In this document: positions 1-5,322 of the stretch, piece after piece
Layout of the letters: each line of letters starts with the position of its first letter
Numbering within the stretch: the first letter of the stretch is position 1
From: a bacterium
GTDB taxonomy: Bacteria > Patescibacteriota > Minisyncoccia > CAIUEV01 > JAHKAQ01
Direction: 5' to 3'
DNA length: 5,373 nucleotides
Assembly (NCBI GenBank): GCA_018399475.1
Contig: JAGYOS010000097.1
Coordinates: 1 to 5,373, forward strand
The notes under the pieces: model-generated
What the model was told of the DNA's origin: nothing
The model's input: only the letters and a program-made list of their open reading frames with translations
Database searches by the model: none
Translations under genes and position numbers: made by a program

Positions 1-521
1 AGCATCAGACAAGAAGCCATCGGCTGATCAACCTCTTGATTTTTTTGGTAGTCGTAATATTGCGCATGCTTTTTACCAAAAGAAAAAGCATCACTTAAAA
101 CATTTCGAGGAGTGGGAAAGGGCCTTAAGCTCATTTGGAGATCGCCATTTGGATAGTTAAGCATCGGGGCCACCGCAGCTATTCTATTGCCGGAATTTTT
201 CTTTAAGAATCGGGCCAATCCTTCTAAAACTCCTTGTTCTAATTCTATGTCTTGGTTCAGCAAAAAAATAAATTCAGCATTGGCCATTTTTATCCCTAAA
301 TTATTGGCGGCGGCAAAACCCAAATTCTTTTCATTTGTTTTCAGCCTAACTTGCTTGAAATTATTTCTAATCATTTCTACCGTCCCATCTTGGGATGCGT
401 TATCCACAACAATCACTTCATAATCAAAAGCAACCTTCTGGTTAAAAATGGAATCTAAACACTGCCGTAAGATTTCTTTCCCGTTCCAAGAAATAATTAT
501 GATGGAAACTTCCGGTTTCAT
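1..521 (-). CDS. Glycosyltransferase family 2, rhamnosyltransferase-like (N-terminal part; runs off left edge)
   Basis: The minus strand reads open from an ATG at 519-521 to the window edge, giving 173 codons with the C-terminus missing. The product begins MKPEVSIIIISWNGKEIL, the usual start of a GT-A fold family 2 enzyme. Visible motifs are VVDNAS (residues 38-43, nucleotide-binding aspartate D40), NLGFAAANN (66-74), and LLNQD (87-91) in the place of the metal-binding DXD motif. APMLNYPNGDLQ (118-129) and QPMASCLM at the cut end match the WbbL/rhamnosyltransferase-like branch, where a GA-type acceptor region follows. By family knowledge it would transfer a sugar from a nucleotide donor to a lipid-linked or polysaccharide acceptor at the inner face of the membrane; donor and acceptor cannot be told from sequence. 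It lies 54 nt after the GT4 gene and probably belongs to the same polysaccharide block. No SD sequence precedes the ATG, but the protein start matches the family exactly, so the start is secure. Confidence 0.93.
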   Translation of the reverse strand, partial: MKPEVSIIIISWNGKEILRQCLDSIFNQKVAFDYEVIVVDNASQDGTVEMIRNNFKQVRLKTNEKNLGFAAANNLGIKMANAEFIFLLNQDIELEQGVLEGLARFLKKNSGNRIAAVAPMLNYPNGDLQMSLRPFPTPRNVLSDAFSFGKKHAQYYDYQKNQEVDQPMASCLM

Positions 522-557
522 GAAATAAAATATTCCGTTACTTTTAATAAAATGAAA

Positions 558-589
558 GTTTGGCTAAGCTTTAATTCAAGAAGCCAAAC
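558..589 (-). terminator. Weak hairpin over the GT4 stop codon, possible terminator
   Basis: GTTTGGCT (558-565) and AGCCAAAC (582-589) form a perfect 8-bp inverted repeat with a 16-nt loop that contains the GT4 stop codon (576-578). In the minus-strand transcript the hairpin is followed by a U-rich stretch (UUUCAUUUUAUU). The stem is short, the loop long and the U-tract interrupted, so termination would be weak or partial. It could lower expression of the GT2 gene relative to GT4, or be chance. Confidence 0.3.
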
Positions 590-1724
590 AATCCTGATAT
601 AACTTGAGAGTTTCTGCAGCACATTTCTTCCAACTAAAATCTTTTGCTCTCTTAAGCCCCTTTGAAATCAATCTGCTCCTCAAGGGCCCATCATTTAAAA
701 CTCCGTTAATTTTTTGAGAAAAAACTTTGCCATTTTCGGGCTTTACTAAAATCCCCGCTTTCCCCAATATTTCCCTGTGGCAAGGTATGTCCGATGCAAT
801 AATGGGCACTCCGCTTCGCATAACTTCTCCTAAAGGGAGATCAAATCCCTCGTAAGCACTGGGGGAAATATAAGCAGCTGCCATTGCATAAATTGCCGGC
901 AGATCTTCTTCCTTAAGATAACCTACCATTCTTACTTTCTCTTTAAGCACTAAATCCCTTAATAAATTGTCAATCCGGCTATCAAAATTGTAACCTCTTT
1001 CTCCCCCAATAACCAATAAGGTCTTTTTATCCTGATACTGGTAAATGTAATCACGGTAAGCTTTAATTAGGAAAGGAATGTTTTTTCTCGGCTGGAGTGA
1101 ACTCAAATGAAAAATATAACGTTCGTTAAAATTATATTTATTCTTGATCCGTTCAAGATCCTTAGAGCTGAAATTATTTTGAGTTTTAAATTTATCGCTA
1201 ATCCCATTATAAATTACCTTTACTTTATTCGGAGAGATTTTTTTGTAAGAATTTAGAATCTCTTTTTTTGTAAATTCAGAAATACTAATAACCCGATCAG
1301 CTTTTTTTAAACCTTTGGGAATAAATCTATTGAGAATAAAGCGGTCCTTGGCGGAAATCCAAATCCCCTTTTCTCTGAAAGAAATATCATGAATAGTGGT
1401 AACCAATTTTATTTTGGAAGATAATCTTAGGGGGACTAGGTATTGAACATGGACCAGATCAATTTTTTTCTTTTTGGCAAAATGAGGTAGAACATAACTT
1501 GTCCAAAAAAGTTTATTCCCGGGAGTAAGCGCAACCATTTTAAAATTTTTGGGCAGTTTTCCTAAAATATTATTGATTAAAGATTCACTTTCATAAGAAT
1601 CAGTGCCAAGATAATAAAAATTTTTCTTATCAATTTCCATAAGATTTTTTACCAGATTGGTGATATAGGTTTCATCCCCGGTTTGCCTTTTTCCAATTTT
1701 CCTAACATCAAGAAAAATTTTCAT
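576..1724 (-). CDS. Glycosyltransferase family 4 (GT-B fold), polysaccharide biosynthesis
   Basis: The 382-residue product has full family length. The N-terminal acceptor domain covers roughly residues 1-195, with a TGDETYITNL loop near the start (15-24) and TIHD (110-113). The C-terminal nucleotide-sugar domain begins about residue 200. It carries SLQPRKN (209-215), whose R213 and K214 would contact the donor diphosphate, LLVIGG (236-241), and the GT4 EX7E signature, EGFDLPLGE, with E292 and E300. ASDIPCHREILGKAGI (310-325) follows, as in WbaZ/MtfB-like mannosyltransferases. No membrane segments are evident, so it probably acts as a peripheral protein on the cytoplasmic face. The inferred role is adding one sugar, possibly mannose, to a growing lipid-linked glycan; sugar specificity is not readable. 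It starts 14 nt after the stop of the Wzy/WaaL-like gene, so the two are almost certainly co-transcribed. Only AAAAAGA precedes the ATG, not a real SD. The stop is TGA. Confidence 0.95.
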   Translation of the reverse strand: MKIFLDVRKIGKRQTGDETYITNLVKNLMEIDKKNFYYLGTDSYESESLINNILGKLPKNFKMVALTPGNKLFWTSYVLPHFAKKKKIDLVHVQYLVPLRLSSKIKLVTTIHDISFREKGIWISAKDRFILNRFIPKGLKKADRVISISEFTKKEILNSYKKISPNKVKVIYNGISDKFKTQNNFSSKDLERIKNKYNFNERYIFHLSSLQPRKNIPFLIKAYRDYIYQYQDKKTLLVIGGERGYNFDSRIDNLLRDLVLKEKVRMVGYLKEEDLPAIYAMAAAYISPSAYEGFDLPLGEVMRSGVPIIASDIPCHREILGKAGILVKPENGKVFSQKINGVLNDGPLRSRLISKGLKRAKDFSWKKCAAETLKLYQDCLAS

Positions 1725-1738
1725 CTGTCTTTTTTTGT

Positions 1739-3250
1739 TTATTTTTTAGAAAAATTTCCCTTTTTACCTTTTGTCCCCTCTTGATTCTTTAGACTATAGG
1801 CAATCCCCAAAAAAATCCAGAGAGGGGTAAAAAATATTCCGGAATTGAAGAAATTAGTAATTATAATTCCCGAAATCCCTCCTAATAAAACAGCCTGATT
1901 GAGAAAAAAATCAAAAGAAGTATTTTTAACGAACCAATAATCAAAAAATGGAACCTTTAAAATGCCTCCCAGCAACATCAAGAAAGCGACTAACCCCAAA
2001 ATTCCTCCCGCAATCCACCATTCATAAAAAATATTATTGGCATTATGAACAAAATCACGCTGGGTTAAAGTAGCTCCCTGCCCCTGCCCTGCCAACCAAT
2101 GCTCTTTAACCATCTCCCAATTGGAAGCATAGGCTTCAAAGCGCGACTCAATATTTTCATCCGAAACTTTTTGCTCGTAAATTTTATAGCCCGCCCGTTC
2201 ATACTTTTCAATCTCTTCCAAATCTATTTTTCGCTTATCATAAGGCTCTTCTTTTTGGGCGATTGTTACAACATGCTCCCCTTGATAAATACTCCGGAAG
2301 CGATCTTTTAAGTCAAAGCGGGTTAGTTTCAGGCTCTCAATCAAAATTAAAGCAACAGCGAATACCGCCAAATAGCCGGCGAATACCGTCAGCACTCTCT
2401 TGAATTCCAGCCAATTTATTTTCTTAAAGAGAAAAGCAACCGTTCCCCAACCGATAAAAATTAATCCTCCGGCGATAGCTGCCAGCCAACTGGCCCTGGC
2501 AACCGAAATAATAAGAGCAATAACATTTAGCAAAATTAAAAGCCAAATTCCAAAATTGATTTTCTTATTTATCTTTTTTACCGCTTGGGGCAACAGAAAA
2601 GCCAAGACTAAAACCAAATACATCCCCAGCCAGTCAGGTTCGTAGAAAGAAGCATTGGGACGAGCCGCCATGGTTTCAAAACTTTCCCAACCTTTTTCGT
2701 GAGCTATATTTTGATAAATGGCAAAAAGAGAAACCGGAATGGAAGAAAAAAGAAAAGCTGTAATAACTTGATTCTTGCCCTCTTTCTTTTTCTCAGCCCA
2801 CCAAAAAATTAAAAAGGCAATTAAAATTGAGCTTGCCAAAACGATTGTCTGTTTTAAAGAGAAAGAAAAAGCAGCCGAATTAGACAAACCCAATAAACTG
2901 GAGAGAACAAGCAGAAATAGGCAACCGCTGAAAAAAATATTTTTCTTTAAAAAGACAAAGAAATTTTTAAAAGATTTCCGCCAATCGGGAAAAGCCTTAA
3001 TAAATAAAGCCGCTATCAGAAAAACTAACGCCCACTGATAGGGCCTGATACCAAAAACAGAAACATTATCCAAGACTTGACTGGCTACTAAGGCTACTAA
3101 TCCCCACCAAGGCTTTAAAATGAAAAGCGTAAAAATTACTCCCAAATAGAAAATACTTACCAAGGGATCTTGAAACCAACCCAGAGGTTCCCCCAGTATA
3201 AAATCAAAAATTATAAAAACTGAAAGCAAGTATGGAATATAATTTCGCAT
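1739..3250 (-). CDS. O-antigen polymerase/ligase-like polytopic membrane protein (Wzy/WaaL type)
   Basis: The 503-residue product is very hydrophobic, with about 12-14 membrane segments, among them roughly 5-20, 29-45, 70-86, 104-122, 131-151, 161-180, 205-221, 231-250, 253-275, 286-305, 411-432, 449-468 and 470-487. Family hallmarks are RPNASFYEPDWLGMYL (197-212), a conserved arginine in SVARASW (R252), and one large hydrophilic loop (about 306-410), expected outside the membrane. The loop ends in GQGQGATLTQRDFVHNANN (388-406), where H402 and N403 occupy the usual HN position of the Wzy_C/O-antigen ligase domain, followed by a glycine-rich helix. Family members join undecaprenyl-linked repeat units (Wzy) or attach glycan to an acceptor (WaaL); sequence alone does not separate the two. 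If the host lacks lipid A, as most CPR do, a polymerase or an S-layer/protein glycan ligase is likelier. The ATG lies 15 nt after the tRNA gene, without an SD. GT4 and GT2 genes follow. Confidence 0.88.
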   Translation of the reverse strand: MRNYIPYLLSVFIIFDFILGEPLGWFQDPLVSIFYLGVIFTLFILKPWWGLVALVASQVLDNVSVFGIRPYQWALVFLIAALFIKAFPDWRKSFKNFFVFLKKNIFFSGCLFLLVLSSLLGLSNSAAFSFSLKQTIVLASSILIAFLIFWWAEKKKEGKNQVITAFLFSSIPVSLFAIYQNIAHEKGWESFETMAARPNASFYEPDWLGMYLVLVLAFLLPQAVKKINKKINFGIWLLILLNVIALIISVARASWLAAIAGGLIFIGWGTVAFLFKKINWLEFKRVLTVFAGYLAVFAVALILIESLKLTRFDLKDRFRSIYQGEHVVTIAQKEEPYDKRKIDLEEIEKYERAGYKIYEQKVSDENIESRFEAYASNWEMVKEHWLAGQGQGATLTQRDFVHNANNIFYEWWIAGGILGLVAFLMLLGGILKVPFFDYWFVKNTSFDFFLNQAVLLGGISGIIITNFFNSGIFFTPLWIFLGIAYSLKNQEGTKGKKGNFSKK

Positions 3251-3265
3251 CGTTCTTTAAATTAG

Positions 3266-3351
3266 TGCCGTAGGAGGGACTTGAACCCTCACGTCTAAAA
3301 AAGACACTAGCCCCTCAAGCTAGCCTGTCTACCAAATTCCAGCACTACGGC
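3266..3351 (-). tRNA. tRNA-Leu (anticodon GAG)
   Basis: This 86-nt type II (class 2) tRNA folds fully. The acceptor is GCCGTAG with CTACGGC plus discriminator A73. The D arm is CTG/CAG with a GG-containing loop. The anticodon stem is CTAGC/GCTAG around loop TTGAGGG, placing anticodon GAG at 3314-3316 (minus strand). The long variable arm, GTCT-(T5)-AGAC, is typical of Leu, and the T arm is GAGGG-TTCAAGT-CCCTC. It would read CUC and, by wobble, CUU. No 3' CCA is encoded (CTA follows A73), so CCA must be added enzymatically. The gene sits 5 nt downstream of the rplS stop and 15 nt upstream of the Wzy/WaaL-like start, with no terminator or own promoter visible between them. It is probably cut out of an rplS-tRNA-glycan mRNA by RNase P and 3' processing. 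Confidence 0.97.
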
Positions 3352-3356
3352 AAAAA

Positions 3357-3716
3357 TTATTCTTTTTCATTTTTAACTTTTTTAGAAGTGTTTGGGGCAG
3401 CAGTATTTTTGCCTTCTTTCATCCGACCGGCTTTGCCAAACCTTTTTCTAAGATAATAGAGTTTCGCCCGATTTACTTTAGAACTTTTTAGAACTTCTAT
3501 TTTCTTAATTTGAGGAGAGTTAAGAGGAAAAACAAATTCCACTCCCACTCCACTGGCAATTTTTCTCACGGTAATGGTTGCCCCGGGTTGATTCCCGTGT
3601 TTTCTGGCAATAACTACCCCTTCTATTACTTGAATCCTTTCTTTATCTCCTTCAATAACTTTCCGTTCCACTTTGACACGGTCCCCCGGACGGATTTCTT
3701 TTGTCACCTTGGCCAT
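3357..3716 (-). CDS. rplS: 50S ribosomal protein L19 (bL19)
   Basis: The 119-residue product has the core of bL19: RPGDRVKV (9-16), [12 protein letters not shown] (28-39), [20 protein letters not shown] (49-68), and [16 protein letters not shown] (86-101). bL19 sits at the 30S-50S interface, contributes to an intersubunit bridge, and is essential in most bacteria. The start is fixed: an in-frame TAA lies two codons upstream of the ATG. The protein therefore lacks the roughly 12-15-residue N-terminal helix of the E. coli protein, whose RPGD comes near residue 21. It instead carries a lysine- and asparagine-rich tail of about 18 residues after the conserved core. The usual partners rpsP, rimM and trmD are absent; the neighbours are tRNA-Leu downstream and a lipoprotein gene upstream. 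No SD precedes the ATG (only AAAAAACA). Confidence 0.97.
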   Translation of the reverse strand: MAKVTKEIRPGDRVKVERKVIEGDKERIQVIEGVVIARKHGNQPGATITVRKIASGVGVEFVFPLNSPQIKKIEVLKSSKVNRAKLYYLRKRFGKAGRMKEGKNTAAPNTSKKVKNEKE

Positions 3717-3747
3717 TGTTTTTTAAAAAAAATAATAAGTTAATTAA

Positions 3748-3774
3748 TTATCTTATCCAATTTAGTTATCTTAT
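3748..3774 (-). repeat. Two 9-bp direct repeats in the rplS leader/promoter
   Basis: ATAAGATAA (minus-strand reading) occurs at 3766-3774 and again at 3748-3756, 18 bp start to start, slightly under two helical turns. The upstream copy contains the predicted rplS -10 element. The pair could be a tandem pair of -10 elements or a binding site for a regulator of rplS, or simply AT-rich coincidence. Confidence 0.35.
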
Positions 3775-3795
3775 ACAATAAAACCGCCGAGTCAA
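3768..3795 (-). promoter_or_regulatory. Predicted sigma-70-type promoter for rplS
   Basis: On the minus strand, -35 TTGACT (3790-3795, 5 of 6 consensus) is followed after 16 bp by -10 TAAGAT (3768-3773, 4 of 6). An overlapping TATAAG is closer to consensus but only 14 bp from the -35. The start point would fall near 3760, giving a leader of about 45 nt. The -35 begins one base after the lipoprotein stop codon, so promoter and gene end are packed together; no terminator separates them, and readthrough from the lipoprotein gene is likely too. Confidence 0.5.
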
Positions 3796-3796
3796 G

Positions 3797-4801
3797 CTAG
3801 AATCCGCTTAAAGAGAAAAGGTTTTCCCTAATTATTCCCAAATTTTCACCGGCTACAGCCAGATCCTCCACCACCCTGCTGGACACAATTTCGTTAGCGC
3901 CCGCATTTTGAGAAAAATCCAAATTTTCAAGCCAGGGTTTGATTGTCTCAAAAACTTTTCTTGATTCAATTGAAGCTTGGCGAGTTTTAGCTAAAATTAG
4001 CTCCGGCGAGGATACATCGGCTCCTTTATCTTTAAGGCCTTTAACTTTTTCTTCCGCCTCCAATAAAACAGGCGCCACCTCCTCCTCAATTAAAAAGTTC
4101 CCCTGATAAACTAGAATCAATTCTTTAAAACGAGGCAATTCCCCGCTAAAAACTTTTAGAAGAGCAATCTCTTCTATGATCTTTTTGAATTCTTCTTCGT
4201 CGCTTTTAGCCAAATTATTTTCCTGCTCCACCAATTTCTCCTTTAAACCAACAAGCAAATCGGAAATTTTTTCTCTATCTTTATCTTTAATTTTATCCAT
4301 TTCCTTAACTTCTTTCCCAAAATCTTCAATGGCTTTAACTCTTGCCTCCAAAGCTTTAAGGATTTGATCTCGCTCAACCACCTCGCTTATTTCTACCGGC
4401 TCTTCGTCTTCCGTTTCATCTTCTTCGTTCGCTTCTCCTTCCAAATTTTCATTTTCTTCGGTATTTTCCGGGATTTCCGTTTCAGCTACCTTGCTGAAAT
4501 TTTTTAGCAGTTCGTTAATTTCAATTGCTTCTTTTTGATAAGAACTGATAATAATTCCAATCTCATTAATTTCTTCCATCAAGAATCTAATTGTATCTAT
4601 AATTTCTTTGATTTTATCCAAAGAGACTAGACTGGCTTCGTTGGGATCTTTCTCTGTTAAAACGGTTTCTCCCGCACCTTTCAAAAATATCTCAGCGACT
4701 GTCCCTCTGGAAAGATCAACGGAATCTTTAGAACTGCGGCTACAACCAAAAAGGAAAAACGAGCCCAATCCAAAAATTAAACTAACAATTAAAAATCTCA
4801 T
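3797..4801 (-). CDS. Putative coiled-coil lipoprotein, acidic, unknown function
   Basis: I do not recognise this 334-residue protein. Residues 1-20 form a lipoprotein signal: MR, a hydrophobic core, and LFGC ending at C20, matching the lipobox, so it is probably cleaved before C20 and lipid-anchored on the outer face of the cytoplasmic membrane. Residues 60-105 are heptad-rich and probably coiled coil. Residues 107-143 are extremely acidic (runs such as EENENLEGEANEEDETEDEE) and probably disordered. Residues 145-255 are again charged helix with coiled-coil character. A less charged, helical C-terminal part (about 262-334) ends in hydrophobic LFSLSGF. No catalytic motif or known domain is visible. 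Glu and Lys richness resembles the many orphan surface proteins of CPR genomes; a structural or attachment role is inference only. It has its own promoter (4851-4879), no SD (AAGAACC before ATG), and rplS follows it. Confidence 0.85.
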   Translation of the reverse strand: MRFLIVSLIFGLGSFFLFGCSRSSKDSVDLSRGTVAEIFLKGAGETVLTEKDPNEASLVSLDKIKEIIDTIRFLMEEINEIGIIISSYQKEAIEINELLKNFSKVAETEIPENTEENENLEGEANEEDETEDEEPVEISEVVERDQILKALEARVKAIEDFGKEVKEMDKIKDKDREKISDLLVGLKEKLVEQENNLAKSDEEEFKKIIEEIALLKVFSGELPRFKELILVYQGNFLIEEEVAPVLLEAEEKVKGLKDKGADVSSPELILAKTRQASIESRKVFETIKPWLENLDFSQNAGANEIVSSRVVEDLAVAGENLGIIRENLFSLSGF

Positions 4802-4821
4802 GGTTCTTAAAAAATAAAATT

Positions 4822-4843
4822 GGATAGGTTAAACAACCTATTC
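4822..4843 (-). promoter_or_regulatory. 5'-terminal mRNA hairpin in lipoprotein leader
   Basis: In the minus-strand transcript, GAATAGGTT pairs with AACCTATCC around a GUUU loop: nine pairs, one a mismatch or wobble depending on strand (4827 position region is fully paired; the pair 4823-4842 is G-T on plus and A-C on minus). From the predicted promoter, transcription would start near 4844, putting this hairpin within a base or two of the 5' end. Such 5'-terminal hairpins commonly protect mRNA from 5'-dependent decay. A T-rich stretch (AATTTTATTTTTT) follows, so attenuation is an alternative. Confidence 0.5.
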
Positions 4844-4850
4844 TTCTCTG

Positions 4851-4879
4851 ATTTTATACTTTTTATCTGATTCTTTCAA
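4851..4879 (-). promoter_or_regulatory. Predicted sigma-70-type promoter for the lipoprotein gene
   Basis: On the minus strand, -35 TTGAAA (4874-4879, 5 of 6 consensus), a 17-bp spacer, then -10 TAAAAT (4851-4856, 5 of 6) precede the lipoprotein ATG (4801). The expected start is near 4844, giving a leader of about 43 nt that opens with the 4822-4843 hairpin. AT-rich DNA produces such matches by chance, but spacing, position and the adjoining hairpin make this the best promoter in the window. Confidence 0.6.
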
Positions 4880-4984
4880 ATAAAGATTCTTAATAGTTTT
4901 TTAAAAAAATATTCATTTTTTATGCATAAGATGAGATACATTTTGGATACTTTCTTTAAATTTTACCCAAAAATACTTAAAAGC

Positions 4985-5006
4985 GTTTAAAAAGTACTTT
5001 TTAAAC
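4985..5006. repeat. Perfect 22-bp palindrome upstream of the candidate ncRNA
   Basis: The half-site GTTTAAAAAGT is followed directly by its exact reverse complement, with no central spacer (centre between 4995 and 4996). It lies about 36-42 bp upstream of the first helix of the candidate ncRNA and about 105 bp behind the lipoprotein -35, so it sits between two divergent transcription units. A dimeric repressor or activator site is the natural reading. A terminator is less likely because no T-tract follows either arm. Confidence 0.6.
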
Positions 5007-5263
5007 ACATGCTATTGACTTTTTCTAAAAAAAATGCCAAGCTTCATCAGTTCGACAACTCCAAAAACAAATTAGAAAGAGGGGGTGGCTACCATTTGGG
5101 CTACAAAAGCTGATAAGAATTTTGAAAAAGCTACCCTCAAATTTTAAAAAAGTTTTTGGATGATAGTGGGCTCGGGGTTGTCGGGTTGTTCCCATCATTT
5201 TGCCTCTAACTTTTTCTAAAGTTAGATCAGGGCAAAATAAAACGCTGTCCCGGGCCATGATTT

Positions 5264-5271
5264 CTCCTCCC
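5264..5271 (+). promoter_or_regulatory. CTCCTCCC anti-Shine-Dalgarno-like linker in the ncRNA
   Basis: CTCCTCCC lies in the unpaired linker between H4 (ending 5256) and the terminator (starting 5274) of the candidate ncRNA. It is complementary to GGGAGGAG-type ribosome binding sites and resembles the CCUCCUCCC motif of some alphaproteobacterial small RNAs. A seed role in pairing with mRNA leaders is inference. None of the genes in this window has a GGAGG site it could target. Confidence 0.35.
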
Positions 5272-5273
5272 AA

Positions 5274-5322
5274 AAAACCCCGCTTTTTAAAAAAACTATA
5301 AAATAGTTGCAAGCGGGGTTTT
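5274..5322 (+). terminator. Strong intrinsic terminator, potentially bidirectional
   Basis: AAAACCCCGCTT (5274-5285) pairs perfectly with AAGCGGGGTTTT (5311-5322), 12 bp. The loop carries a second hairpin, AACTAT (5294-5299) with ATAGTT (5303-5308). On the plus strand the stem runs into TTTTATATTTT, a good U-tract, so it would end the candidate ncRNA. On the minus strand the 3' arm is followed by six T, so it could also stop leftward transcription entering from beyond the right edge. Confidence 0.8.

Noticed and set aside
187..423. Plus-strand reading frame opposite the GT2 gene
   Set aside because: It is the antisense shadow of a well-supported glycosyltransferase with clear motifs; the same applies to the plus-strand frames at 2099-2311, 2400-2645, 2775-3038, 3510-3743, 4176-4367 and 4608-4817.
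5015..5043. Complete sigma-70 promoter for the plus-strand RNA using TTGACT as -35
   Set aside because: At 16-18 bp spacing the -10 position reads CCAAGC/CAAGCT/AAGCTT, nothing like TATAAT; only the -35 resemblance is noted.
5051..5062. TTCGAC motif as the 5' end of a tmRNA
   Set aside because: No tRNA-like acceptor or T arm, no resume codon and no tag ending in an AA-type tail were found; TTCGAC instead takes part in helix H1.
5079..5093. T-box-like sequence GGGGGTGGCTACC
   Set aside because: It resembles AGGGTGGNACCGCG, but has an extra base and lacks CCGCG. It lies far upstream of the terminator instead of in an antiterminator next to it, and no specifier stem or synthetase gene is seen.
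5048..5256. Group I intron core
   Set aside because: The helix order resembles P3/P7/P8, but the conserved P, Q, R and S element sequences are absent and no interrupted host gene flanks it.
5025..5312. Minus-strand reading frame of 95 codons, or 77 codons from the ATG at 5257-5259 with an upstream GGGAGGAG
   Set aside because: The product is rich in Cys, His, Trp and Phe, unlike the Lys/Glu/Ile-rich proteins nearby, with no domain or periodicity. The frame runs through all the RNA helices. The SD-ATG is notable and is kept as a finding, but I do not call a gene.
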